Shown piece after piece: positions 22,628 to 34,193 of a stretch of 64,000 bases of DNA. Positions within the stretch are counted from its first letter, which is position 1. The number at the start of each line of letters is the position of its first letter. The position numbers were made by a program, and so were the translations under genes. Origin of the DNA: Nepenthes gracilis (Eukaryota; Streptophyta; Magnoliopsida; Caryophyllales; Nepenthaceae); NCBI GenBank assembly GCA_033239525.1, contig BSYO01000013.1:5976501-6040500 (forward strand), read 5' to 3'. A model generated the notes under the pieces. The model searched no databases. It saw nothing but the letters and a program-made list of their open reading frames with translations, and was not told the DNA's origin.

Positions 22628-24520
22628 CCACTCTTTTATCCATTCTGCCTTCCAATATCGATTGATTAGCCAAAAATATATATATAAAATAAAATAAAGA
22701 CAATTTCTTATTTACGGAATGGTGGTTTGATTTCTGGTAATCCAATCGATTTATTTTTGTTGTATTTTTTTTTCTTATATTTTTAGTAGATGTATCTGTC
22801 ATAAGAAAAAAAAATTAATTTACATTAATAAAAATAAAGCAAAAGCTACTCTCTCCATTTATTACTCCTCCTTTCGTACAATTCTTAATCCCAAATTATA
22901 GAAATTTATAGACATAAAATTATATTTATATTTATATTTGTATTTGTATTTATATTGAGAGAATAAGTTATTCCGTGGAAAGGGAGACTTAAATTGGGGG
23001 GACTATTATGAATATTGCGTAGGAGTAACTCCTATGCAATAAGCAGCCTTCAATTTATATGATTTTAAAATTATAAAATCATATTTTTAAAAAATTTTTT
23101 AGAAATTTAAATTCTTTAAATACCTGTGTTATAACAACAGTCACGTAGAAGAGGATTTTTAATCAAAAAATAATTAAAAATTAAATAATTACTATAGTTT
23201 AACTTTAAAAAACTATATATTAGGAGAGGCTAGCATGATCTAACCAATGCCCGGCACCATATAATTCTATTTAGGGCTAAGGACATTCCCACAACCAATA
23301 GGAGATTGAGAAACTCGTTCTCATTATTTTGACCGTTTATTTAAAAATAAATAAATATAAATTATCCATTTAAAACGTATGGACCGTCGGATTTTACACC
23401 CGACGGTTCAGATGAGGAGAAGAACGGTCCTTCTCCACAAGGGAGAAGGATGCCCCCCGGATCCTAGTTAAGTATGGATTGGGAATATATTTGAAATGTC
23501 TTTTAAATTTAGCCCTTTTTTGTAAAAAAAAAAAGAAAAAACTGTAAATATTTATTTATATTGATTTTTCTAAAAGTTAGTTTAATTTTTTTGAAGTTAT
23601 TCTTTAATTTTTAATAAATTTTAATTTGTTTTTTAATATTGAAAACCATTTTGATAAAATAAATAATAACAATTATCTCAAAAATATCATTGGCCATGCG
23701 GATCAAGTGAACTGCTTCCTTCGAATCCGCCCAAATAGGAGTGCCACCATCAATTCTTGCCAACCGAACGAACAATTAAAATTCATTTCCTTTTATATTT
23801 TATTTTTTTAAAATTATTATGATATTTCTTTTTTAACCTATTTGAATCGCATTTTCCTTTTATACGTTAGGGGAGAATTGTTTTTCTCCAGTAATATCCC
23901 TGTTCTGGTTATTTTTCAAAAATAAAATTAAATAATTTCTTCTCTAATTATTTGGATTAAATTGATTAAAAAACTTCATTCCTCAAAATATTGTTTTAAC
24001 GAAAATTCTATTACTCAGTGTTACTAAAAATAGGGAAATATTATTATTATCGAGTATTTTATGATCATTATTGGATTGATAAAAGATCAATTTTAAAATA
24101 GAGCAGTTATGTCTCATATGTGGTAAATGTGAATCTATATATAAATTTAGAAAACTAATAAATATATTTTAGAAATATTTTTTAAACCCATTTATGATAT
24201 AAATATTTTGAGTAAAAATACTAATTAATTTAAAGACTATTTACTGATAATTTAGTATTTTAAAATGATATCCTAAATTTTAGAAAAAAAATTAAAATAT
24301 TAAAGTTAGATTAAAATGCCAGCTGATCATATAAACCAAGATTTTTGATATATATCAATTGGGTGTAGTAGTAGAATAATTATAAGTTATGATTAAGTCC
24401 TAATTATCTCATAATTAGACTTGATTAAATTAAATTAAATTAATTTTTGAAGGAGGAAACACTAGAATGCAAATCCTCCAAAGTGAAGCCTAATTTACAC
24501 TTAATTGAGTAGTTAATTTG
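22628..24520. other. CER3 3' flank and AT-rich intergenic DNA
   Basis: AATAAA-like signals within about 80 bases of the CER3 stop could serve polyadenylation. No gene is seen further on. A perfect 8-base inverted repeat with a 9-base spacer, ACCGTCGG...CCGACGGT, lies at 23383-23407, followed by further short inverted repeats (TTCTCC/GGAGAA) up to about 23450. This may be a small MITE or hairpin remnant. Confidence 0.6.
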
Positions 24521-25423
24521 TGTTGGCCCCCAATATAAGGGTCTATAGAAGCACAGCCCAAAAGGCCCACGCGGAAGGCTCAGAAAGGCGTCCATGAGTC
24601 AGAAAGGCTGGACAGCCAGAGAGGCCCAAAGCAGAGGCCAATGCCCCAAAGACCAAGACTACAACAGAAACCCAAGAGGTCCTATCCGCTCACAAGGAGC
24701 TCCACCCAAGGATGAGGACTGCCCTATGTTCGGCCGAAGATGCCAGCTAAGCGACTTCGCTGATTTTCAAGGAGACCTGTAACCACTGCCAGCCACCGTC
24801 TAAACAGGGCACGCCTGGTCAAATCAAGGCTGACGCCTAGAACCCGTATGCCTGATACGCCTAGGCCTACCAGTGGCGCCAGCCACGTGCTATCCCGCAC
24901 ACGTCAGCAGCATTGAATGAGACCAATCGGACACTGCACCGCTTCTCGGCCATTCGATGGCTGCCACGTGTCTTCTCCCCAACGGTATGATCTTTCCTAT
25001 AAATACCCGACAAAGTCCATTTCCAAAGGACCAGATTTTCTCTCCCCAAAACTTACTCCAGAAGAAGGAAAAAGGCCCCACACTCTCTCGGCCACTTAAT
25101 CCCTCTCTTCCTAGCGAACGGAACAAAAAAAGAGTGACAAAACTTTCTAACGAGAGTGATAAAGCCTCCCAGCGAGCAAAACCTCTTAGGAACAAAGTTC
25201 AAAACAATAGACAAGGAAAGAATGGATCCTAAAGTTTGTACTTTGTAAAGACTTTTATCTAAGTAGTGAAGCATTTCTAAAGGCCCTGAGCCTCGTGGTT
25301 TTTCCTTCCCATTTGAGAGGAGGTTTTCCAATTAAAAATCCGATCTTAATCTCTCTCTCTCTCTACGACCCTAAAATCCCAAACATTCATGTTGCTCGAA
25401 AATCACAGATCCGACACGCAACA
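24521..25423 (+). repeat. Solo LTR (903 bp)
   Basis: The block begins TGTTGG and ends CGCAACA, giving the TGTTG/CAACA inverted ends of an LTR. Flanking pentamers are ATTTG (24516-24520) and ACTTG (25424-25428), a target-site duplication with one C/T difference. A TATA box (TATAAATA, 24998-25005) lies about midway. It is GC-richer than its surroundings, and there is no primer-binding site, polypurine tract or coding interior, so it looks like a single LTR left by recombination. Short open frames inside it are not genes. Confidence 0.75.
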
Positions 25424-25966
25424 ACTTGATTATTAAGCTAAAATCACATCTTAATATTATCAAATAATCGACTTAGAGTAAAAAAATCCATGAAAATTGG
25501 TGAATCGGTGGAGACGGTCAAGAATGCCACAAGACAGGGGAGGCGGCCGTCACGGCTGTAATCGGGCAATCAAACACAAAATTCGACCAATCAAAATTCT
25601 CTTAACACGTCAATTACAGCTTAAGAGAGTTTTATATAAAATTTGGAGGCAGAAAACTCAGTGTGCACCATGAATTTATGAACACAAAAACCACTCAAGG
25701 AGGAAAGCTTAAAACTGAGAAGAAAAAGAAGCAAACGGATTCATACGAGTTAATTGATAAATAATTTCTTAATATTTTTATTATTTCTTCGTATAATTAT
25801 TGAGTTTGGTCACTTTCTTATGAATGACTTAACAAATAAACACGTCATTGGATTGAATAAGATTTGTGCGATATTCAGAGTATTATAAACTGGCTGCAGT
25901 AATGATCAGGAGTCCATTTGTCGGAGAAGGCCAATTTCAGATAGACCATTTATCGAAATCGGCAAA

Positions 25967-26672
25967 TGTTGGAGTGACAATTGTTGGAGGGGTAATTATC
26001 GGAGTAACCAGGCAGGGCTACAAAAGTACGGTCAACAAGCGATCAGGCAGTAGAAGTCGGTTAACAGGAGGTTGATCGATTGAGAAAAGAAACCGATCAA
26101 CAAGATGTTGATCGACTGAGAAACGAGAATGGAATGTCTGAAATGTTGGTAGCTGTTTATGCAGAGCGTTGACGTTTCAAAATTGATAGGTATTGCAAAA
26201 TAAGTAGCCGTTATACAGAATATAGGTCGTCTGTGTAGAGAGTAGGTGGCAGAGCTTCCAGTGCACGCAACCTAATGTACAAAGTATACATGTTGTGGAA
26301 CTTGGTTCAGACAACACTATAAAGCACACCAGGCATTGGAAAACGAGATTTGTGAGTGTGAGCAGCTGCGGTGAAGTAGCATTGCTGCAGAATGAGGAGA
26401 AGGCTAGATACTCTCCGAAAGTCTCCTTATCCATTGTTCACATTTCACATTGTGTAGAAAAGAGTTGTGGGAAAAAAAACGTAAGATTGAATTGTATTCT
26501 TATTTTGTTCTCAACTCTTCGAGAGTTTGTGTTGCCAAAGGAGTTTCTGTAACTATTTGCACATAGCAAATTTTGTTTGTGAATTAAATATCTTGTGATT
26601 TTTTTTTTCTGTTTGTGAAGGGTTTCCACGTTAAAAATGTTAAGCATCTATTGTTTCTTGCGCCTACTAAAT
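25967..26672 (+). repeat. Probable Ty1/copia LTR remnant
   Basis: The stretch starts TGTTGGAG, has a TATAAA at 26318-26323, and near its end carries GAAGGGTTTCCACGTTAAAA, a segment typical of copia LTRs just before the primer-binding site. A primer-binding-site-like ATTGATAGCTGACA follows at about 26672-26685. After it a short frame reads SSFHYAKSDESNYS, which could be the start of gag. No second LTR or target-site duplication was found, so this is a truncated 5' end. Confidence 0.4.
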
Positions 26673-26685
26673 TGATAGCTGACAA

Positions 26686-28078
26686 TGACGGAGATTCGAG
26701 TTTTCACTATGCCAAATCGGATGAATCCAATTATTCAAACCCCCCAACAACAATATCTGTACAGTATTTTAAAAGATCATTCATTTGTGTCAAATCTTAC
26801 TCATGCATTTGAATTTGAGGGATATTTGCAAGTGATGAAAGAACAAGAGTTTTTGAACTTTTAGAATATTTGGGTTTGATCTGTGATCTGTGATCCATAA
26901 ATTTAGTTCTAATAGTTATGTAATGATCATCCATAATGATTTTGATAAGTATTAGGTACCAAATATTAGATAATAATTTGAAATTTTGGGCAAAAGGACT
27001 GCGGTGAAAACCACGGCAAAAACAGAGCACGAGCTGCGGTGTTTTCAGCCGCTAGGCAGCGGCTGCTTCGCGGTGTTGCTGCTGACAGCGGTATAGGGCC
27101 GCGGGGAAAAATATATATCTTTAGTGTATTATTGAGGTATGAGTTGTATAAATAATTTTTAAATAGTGTATGTTAGGTGACTTGATATTAGAATAATTTT
27201 TTAAAGGTATATTCCAAGTAACCCAATATGATAGTAAAATTTATTTTTATTAATTGACATAGTAAATGATAATTATAAAGAATATCAAGAATTGAGTTAT
27301 ATTTAATTGACCGGTGGAGAGTCATTTAGGATTATAGATGATCCTAACATTTAAAATAGGTGTGAGATAATCATACCATACTCTAAAAATACTTAGTGAG
27401 TTGTTAGGATAATTACCTATAGGTTTATTGTGGAGAAAAATACGATCCTTGGCTGGTACGATTTGATAACGAATTGATGGGTAAAGGTTACCATATCTTT
27501 ATTGAAGTTGTTGAAATAGATTGTCTAGTTTAATTAGAAATTGATGAGTTCAAGGCTGTCACATTTTTATTAAGGTTATTGAGTTTGACTTGATTGATAC
27601 GACTTCTTAGAGTCGTATGCTTTTAGAATTCAATATGTTAATTTTTATATTTTTAATTATATATGAGTTCATTTGATCTGATCTCTGTTGCCATTGTATA
27701 CCTATATTTAATTATATTTTTGGATTATAAAATTATTTGATGAATATATGGCTAATTTATTGTTATTTTCTATTTTTTTAGACTAATATATGTTACCATA
27801 AGATGGATAATTAAACAAGGTGGTTCGGGAGATCGAAATATTCTTATATTGTTATTTAAATCAAAAGCTTATAACTATAGTATGTAAGACTATATTAGAA
27901 TGTTGTGTGTGATTTTATATAGTATATTTGTCATACACGAATTTTATAAAATAAAAAGTATTATTATTAAATCATGTAAATCATATATTATCATATAAAA
28001 AAATGCAGCATCGTGATTTAAAGAATCAAAGTTATATGATCGGTATCATCGCTTCATACATTATTTACATGAGTAAAT
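26686..28078. other. Intergenic DNA with a GC-rich hairpin cluster
   Basis: Mostly AT-rich with no gene. At 26995-27105 the composition switches to GC-rich CGGTGAAAACCACGGCAAAA-type sequence with a perfect hairpin (CAGCCGCT, loop AGGC, AGCGGCTG at 27046-27065). It is followed by TTTAGTG at about 27120. This resembles the sub-terminal and terminal sequence of plant CACTA transposons; the other end was not found. Confidence 0.4.
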
Positions 28079-28798
28079 TGTTGGGGTCACTCCCGAGTGG
28101 CATATGTCCGCGGACTCCGTTGGGAAGAACGGACGAGGACTTTTGTGGACGTGTCATGTCCGAGCAGTTGCTGAGGACGAGGACAAGGAGCCTAGAGTCG
28201 AAGGCGCTGACTCTATCAACGTAGGCCTGCTGGTGGCCGTTTTTGCATGTGGGTTGGTCACCAACTCTGATTGGATGTTGCAGCGCCTGCAACTTCCCAA
28301 GGACAGGCCTACCATCTGACACGCCAAGCATGCGCCTGTCATGGCAGGCCCTAGGGCGTAGGTCTGGAGACCTACGCCCAGTAGGGTGAGCGGACACGCC
28401 ACCTTTGTGTATATAAAGAAGCTTGTTGTCCTTGCTGATTGGTGTGCTAGAGTTGGGACATTCTTGAGTTCTAAGAGCCTTAAGAGAGCTGTGGGTAAGC
28501 TTTGTTGTAAAGATAGAGAGAGATACACTTTGAGAGAGGAAGGTTGTACACTTGAGATTGTTTTCTTTCGTTAGAGCTTGAGTAGCCAACACTTGTAAAC
28601 AATTCTCTTATAGTACATTTCTTCGTGGTTTTTCCCTTGGCTTAAGAAGGGTTTTCTACTTTAAAACTTGTGTATTCTCTTTTATTCTCTATCCTTACTT
28701 TCATTGCCGTCCGAGTGCTCTGCTCTGTGTGCTATCTGAGAACTCTTGTCCGCTCGGTCACCGTGCAATCCGAGTGCTTTCCGCGTTTTGCACCAACA
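28079..28798 (+). repeat. 5' LTR of the copia element
   Basis: 720 bp, beginning TGTTGG and ending CCAACA, a perfect inverted end. A TATATAA box at 28410-28416 is the likely promoter. The first 200 or so bases differ from the 3' LTR at only about three positions; indels accumulate after that. Confidence 0.92.
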
Positions 28799-28800
28799 AG

Positions 28801-28811
28801 TGGTATCAAAG
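28801..28811 (+). other. Primer-binding site (initiator Met-tRNA type)
   Basis: TGGTATCAAAG begins two bases after the 5' LTR and is one base from the standard plant primer-binding site TGGTATCAGAG. The element's minus-strand DNA synthesis would start here. Confidence 0.9.
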
Positions 28812-28842
28812 ATTTTAGTTCTTTGTCTTGTTGCTGGCTGCG

Positions 28843-29640
28843 ATGGAGTACGGAAGTAAAATGCCTTGCTTGAACGGATCCAACTATGACAGTTGGCAAA
28901 GCAAGATGTCTGACTTGCTATATGTGAAGTCCATGCATAATCCGGTTTTTGCCACAGAAAAGGCGGCGGGAAAAACGGACGAGGCATGGACGCTGGAACA
29001 CAAGCAAGTGTGCGGTCTTATACGGCAGTTCGTTGATGACAACGTGCACAACCACGTTTGCAGAGAAACGAATGCCAAGACGCTTTGGGAAAAGTTGGAG
29101 AAGCTTTTCGCCTCTAAGTCTGGGAATAACAAAATTTATCACCTGATGAGGCTGGTACATATCCGTTACAAGGACGGATCATCATTGCGGACCACCCGAA
29201 TGAATTTCGTACGTGTGAACCTAGTGACCGGCATGGGTATTAAGTTCAGATGAGGTGCTCGGACTGCTCCTAGCAACCCTCCCGGACTCTTGGGAGACCA
29301 TGAGGGTCGCCATCGCCATCTGACTCCAAACAAATGTGGTGAGTTTAGAGATGGTCAAAGGAGTTGTGCTGAACGAGGAGGTGCGACGGCGTTTTCAGGA
29401 AACGACGACCTCTCAGCAATTCGAGGTCCTTGTCACTGAGTCAAGGGGAAGAGGACGAGGACGTGGCTCAAAGTCTGAAGACAAAGGGCGGAGTAAGTCA
29501 CGTTCTCTGTATCAGGATATGGAGTGCCATCATTGTGGCAAGATGGGCCACATCAAGAAATTTTGTTATAAATGGAAGCGTGAGAACGCTGGAGGAGATA
29601 GGGGTATAAAGAGACGCGGCGAGGAAGAGTCCTCGGTCTT
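28843..29640 (+). pseudogene. copia gag (frameshifted)
   Basis: Translation starts at MEYGSKMPCLNGSNYDSW, a typical copia Gag beginning, and runs to a stop at 29251-29253. Coding similarity continues in another frame (ATLPDSWETMRVAIAI, then a stop) and reopens at 29336. A CCHC zinc knuckle, CHHCGKMGHIKKFC, is intact at 29525-29566, after an arginine-glycine-rich linker (RGRGRGRGSK). In a live element this protein binds and packages the RNA. At least one frameshift and one stop break it here. Confidence 0.92.
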
Positions 29641-32600
29641 TGTCGTCACAGGTGGTGACCTCCTCTTCGCTTGCGAGTCTGAAGACTCAGTGAGCGTGGC
29701 TGAGCAAGCCTCTGATTGGGTGGTGGATTCTAGCGCTTCTATCCACGTCACTCCCCGGAGAGAGCTGTTCTCCACTTATACTCCCTGCGCCCTTGGAGTA
29801 TTGAAGATGGGCAACTTGGAGACGTCCAAAATTATTGGACGAGGAGACATCTCCTTGTTAACCAACACTGGTGCCCAGCTGGTTTTGAGGGACGTCCGAC
29901 ACGTTCCAGATATTCGCATGAATATCTTTTCAGCGGGAAGGCTCGACGATGAAGGCTACTGCAGCGTCTTTTGTGACGGCAGTTTCAAGCTGAAGAAGGG
30001 CTCAATGGTGGTTGCCCGAGGAGTAAAGGCTTCAGGCCTTTACACTATGAACGCCCAGGTTGAGGTAGCAGAGGTGAATGCTACGGGGAGTGTGGAGTCC
30101 TCGGGCCTGTGGCATAAGAGACTCGGACACATGAGTGTGCGTGGCATGAGTCATCTGACGAAAAAGGGTCTCATTCTAGAGATGGATGGAGAAATGCCGA
30201 GGACTTGCCCTCATTGCATGACGGGGAAGCAACGAAGGATCTCCTTTTCAGGAGACGCATCTTCCAGGAGGTCCGAGGTCTTGGAACTCGTCCACACAGA
30301 CATGTGTGGGCCTCTACTGGAGAAGTCATTTGGAGGTGCACAATACTTTGTGACCTTCGTTGTGATTGTTCAAGAAAGCCAGGGGTGTTCCCGTTGAAAA
30401 CCAAGGACCAAAGTTGCGGGAACCTTTGAAAGCGATTCCATCGCTCGTTGAGCGAGAAACCGAAGAGATTAAAGGCCGTGCGGAGCAACAACGGCGGAGA
30501 GTTCATTGGAACGTTTGATGCCTATTGCAAGACGCTCGGCATCAAACATCAGAAGACTCCACCAAAGACGCCGCAACAGAATGGCGTGGCCGAAAGGATG
30601 AATCGCACTCTGATGGAAAAGGTCAGGTGCATTTTGTTCGAGGCCAGGCTTCCGGGATCTTTTTGGGCCGAGGCCTTGAAGACGGCCGCCCACGTGATCA
30701 ACCGGTCGCCTTGTAAGCCTCTGGATGGGGAAGTTCCAGAGCGGATTTGGACCGAAAGGGAACCAGCTTACAACCATCTGAGAACTTTTAGCTGTAAAGC
30801 CTTTTTACATGTTCCGAGAGATGAGAGAACAAAGCTTGAGCCAAAGACCATGCAATGTGTCTTTCTGGGCTATGGCGAAGATGAGTTTGGGTTCAGATTG
30901 TATGACCCAAAGGAAAAGAAGCTGATACGGTCCCGAGACGTGGTTTTCGTTGAGAACGAAACCATAGAGGACTTTGTGAAAGAGTTGAAGTCTCTTCCCA
31001 ATACTTCCCAGACGGACAGAAGTGACAGTGTTCGACCTTTGCGTCTTGCGTCCGACGTCAGCGGACCAGGAGTTGTTGCCAACCAGGATCAGGCGATTCC
31101 AGCGCCTCAGGATCAGGTTGAAGATTTGGTGCCTCAAGTGGATGAGGAGGCACCTGTGAGACGGTCGTCCAGGCCGAGACGTCTGTCCGTCCGCCTTCCA
31201 GCTAGTGAGTACGTCCTCCTCATTGATGCTGGAGAACTAGAGGATTTTGGCGAGGCTATGAGGAGCTCCCAGAAGGATAAATGGTTTGAGGCCATGAAAG
31301 AGGAAATTGCCTCACTTCATGAGAATCATACATTTGAGCTTGCCAAGCTGCCTGATGGGAAGAAAGCCCTGAAGAACAAGTGGGTCTTCTGGCTGAAGGT
31401 GACCGAGGACCCGAGCGCCCCGAGACACAAGGCACGACTTGTGGTCAAGGGATTTGGTCAACGAAAGGGTGTTGACTTTGATGAAATTTTTACGCCCGTT
31501 GTGAAGATGACATCGATCCGTGTAGTGCTCGGACTGGCAGCAGCGTTGGACCTGGAGATTGAGCAACTGGATGTCCGAACAGCTTTTCTCCATGGAGATC
31601 TAGAGGAAGAGATCTACATGGAGCAACCAGATAGTTTTGAAGTCAAAGGAAAGGAGGGACTGGTTTATCGTTTGAAGAAGAGCTTGTATGGGTTGAAACA
31701 AGCTCCGAGACAGTAGCATCAGAAGTTTGAGTCTGTTATGGTGAGACAAGGATACCATAAGACTTCTTCGGACCACAGTGTCTTTGTGTAGAAGTTCTCG
31801 AAAAATGATTTCGTCATCCTTCTCCTTTATGTGGATGACATCTTTGGTGGTGGACGAGAATAGTGCTCGGATCAAGGAGTCAAGAAGCAACTCGGGACGA
31901 GTCTTTCACATTAAAGACCTCGGACCGGCGAAACAGATTCTGGGGATTAGAATTTTTCGCGACCGAGAGGGCAAGAAGCTTTGGCTGTCCCAGGAATGAT
32001 ATATTGAAAAGGTGCTTTAGAGATTCAGTATGGAAGGGTCCAAACCTGTCAGCACTCCTTTGGCCAACCATTTTAAGTTGAGTAAGCAGCAGTGTCCGTC
32101 CTCAGACACTGAAAAGGCGCGCATGAGTAAGATACCTTACTCCTCGGCCGTTGGCAGCCTTATGTACGCAGCCGGACATTGCTCATGCGGTTGGCCTTGT
32201 GAGCAGATTCCTCTCAAACCCAGGTATGGAGCATTGGTCAGCGGTGAAGTGGATCTTCAGATATCTTCGCGGTACCTCGAAGACGGGTTTGCGGTTTGAA
32301 ATGAAAAGCCTCGGTGATTGCGTACAGGGACTTGACGCAGATATAGAGGGACGTTGATTCTCGGAAATCAACGTCCAGGATACTTGGTGAAATTTACGGA
32401 GGGGCGGTCTCACGGCCGGTCAAGTTGCGAAGTGCGTCGCTCTCTCCATGACCAGACGAGTTCATTGCAGTGACCGAGGCCTGTAAAGAGATGCTTTGGA
32501 TGAAGAGGTTTGTCCAAGAGTTGGGTCTAAGGCATGAGACGTACGAGGTCCTTTGTGATATTCAGAGTGTCATTCCCTTGTGTAAAAACTCCTCATTCCA

Positions 32601-32664
32601 TTCTCGGTCAAAATATATTGACGTGCGATATCATTGGGTGAGAGATGTTATTGATGATGGGTAG
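29641..32664 (+). pseudogene. copia pol (protease, integrase, reverse transcriptase, RNase H), inactivated
   Basis: Domains in order are as follows. The protease reads WVVDSSASIHVT (about 29716), where the usual DSG is DSS. The GAG-pre-integrase segment is LWHKRLGHMS (30108). The integrase starts HTDMCGP (about 30293), frameshifts near 30365, then resumes from 30448 with RSNNGGEF, in which the usual catalytic Asp is Asn (30487-30489), and PQQNGVAERMNRTL. The reverse transcriptase has WVFWLKV, FTPVVKMTSIR, QLDVRTAFLHGDL and, after a stop at 31714-31716, LLYVDDI (31828-31839). RNase H is in scattered frames: YSSAVGSLMYA, CKEMLWMKRF and SKYIDVRYHWVRDVIDDG (ends 32664). Frameshifts and stops make it non-functional. 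Confidence 0.93.
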
Positions 32665-32785
32665 CTATCAATTGGGAAGGTCCGTTCTGAAGAAAATGGG
32701 TCAGATATGTTGATCAAGATTTTACCAAAGGGAAAACTAGAAGCTTGTTGTGACATTGCCGGTCTAACTAACTTCACTCCGTCGT

Positions 32786-32794
32786 GAGGGGAAG
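32786..32794 (+). other. Polypurine tract
   Basis: GAGGGGAAG sits just upstream of the 3' LTR, where plus-strand DNA priming takes place in LTR retrotransposons. Confidence 0.8.
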
Positions 32795-32796
32795 TT

Positions 32797-33507
32797 TGTT
32801 GGGGTCACTCCCGAGTGGCATATGTCCGCGGACTCCGTTGGGAAGAACGGACGAGGACTTTTGTGGACGTGTCATGTCCGAGCAGTTGCTGAGGACGAGG
32901 ACAAGGAGCCTAGAGTCGTAGGCGCTGACTCTATCAACGTAGGCCTGCTGGTGGCCGTTTTTGCAGGTGGGTTGGTCACCCACTGACGATTGGATGTTCT
33001 GGAATTTCCGAGGACACACTGCCATCTGACACGCCAAGCATGCGCCTATCATGGCAGGCCCTAGGACATAGGTCTGGAGACCTACGTCCAGGAGGGTGGG
33101 CGGACACGCCACCTTTGTGTATATAAAGAAGCTTGTTGCCATTCTTGATTGGTGTCTTTAGAGTTGAGACATTCTTGAGTTCTAAGAGCCTTGAGAGAGT
33201 TGTGGCGAGTTTTGTTGTAAGATAGAGAGAGATCTGGCTTTGAGAGAGGAAGGTTGTCTGACACTTGAGATTGTTTCTTTCGTTAGAGCAGGTAGCCCAA
33301 CACTTATAAACAATTCTCTTATAATACATTTCTTCGTGGTTTTTCCTATTTTAGCAGAAGGGTTTTACGTTAAAACTTGTGTATTATCTTTTATTCTCTA
33401 TCCTTACTTTTCTTGCCCGTCAAGTCTTTCTCTTTCTCTCTGTCTTTGTCAGAAACTCTTGTCCGCTCGGCCACCGTGCGGTTCGAGTCTTTTCAGCGTT
33501 TTGCCAA
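32797..33507 (+). repeat. 3' LTR of the copia element
   Basis: About 711 bp, starting TGTTGGGGTCACTCCC exactly like the 5' LTR. The TATATAA box is kept at about 33120. The final CCAACA is damaged (reads GCCAA), and the LTR runs straight into a second primer-binding site. Confidence 0.92.
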
Positions 33508-33587
33508 AGTGGTATCAGAGATTTTGGTTCTTTGTCTTGTTGCTGGCTGCAATGGAGTATGGAAGCAAAATGCCTTGCTTGAACGGG
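33508..33587 (+). mobile_element. Second primer-binding site and gag start after the 3' LTR
   Basis: TGGTATCAGAG at 33510-33520, a leader, and an ATG at 33552 that opens MEYGSKMPCLNG repeat the 28801-28880 segment nearly base for base. Similarity ends abruptly near 33587. A normal element has host DNA here, so this is the head of a second tandem copy truncated after about 12 codons of gag. The site here matches the standard primer-binding site better than the 5' copy does. Confidence 0.88.
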
Positions 33588-34146
33588 CAATCAATCCAGT
33601 CTTGGCTGCGGTTGCGGATGTAGCAACAGACATTGAATTCATATATCTGGAATTGGTCGGAGGATTATGGATTGTGAATTTAGATAAATTTAGACAGCGT
33701 CAACTCGAAAAAAGAAAAGAGTGACGAACAGTTAAGAAACAAAATACGAAGAAGAAAGCAGCCAATGTTTTGAATGAATGATAAAAAAAATAAGGAGTAA
33801 AACGATAATAATTATAGGAATAATTATTTATTAGATACGATGAATAAATAATATCAAAATAATTTTATTATTTTTTATTCTTTGAATTGAATGAATATTT
33901 ATTTCTTTAAAAATAATTATTCTATATAAAAAAATTAAATATAAAAAACTATTTAACTAATAATAAGACAAAAATAAAATTTATATATTTACTAATCAAA
34001 CATGTCAAGTATACAAAAGTGCCTTGTGTCACGGACATCATGGGCCCTTAGTTTGTGAGCCATCTACAACTCCACAGCTGTAAAGTTTGCATTATTAATA
34101 GACTGATATCTGTTGGTTGACTATTGGCTATACTTTTTCCTGCTAG

Positions 34147-34193
<47 letters not shown>

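Larger units (their letters stand above)
28079..33507 (+). mobile_element. Ty1/copia LTR retrotransposon, full-length but dead
   Basis: This is a complete LTR-to-LTR copia element of about 5.4 kb. It has a 5' LTR (28079-28798), a primer-binding site (28801-28811), gag-protease-integrase-reverse transcriptase-RNase H in copia order (28843-32664), a polypurine tract (32786-32794) and a 3' LTR (32797-33507). The protein style is that of the TNT1/Tork group. Multiple frameshifts, stops and lost catalytic residues make it non-autonomous. No target-site duplication is seen, because copia interior sequence continues past the 3' LTR (33508-33587). Confidence 0.95.

Noticed and set aside
28065..28592. 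175-codon minus-strand ORF and other ORFs at 28104-28574
   Set aside because: Located in the copia 5' LTR; similar frames recur at the 3' LTR (32774-33329), so they are shadows of LTR sequence.
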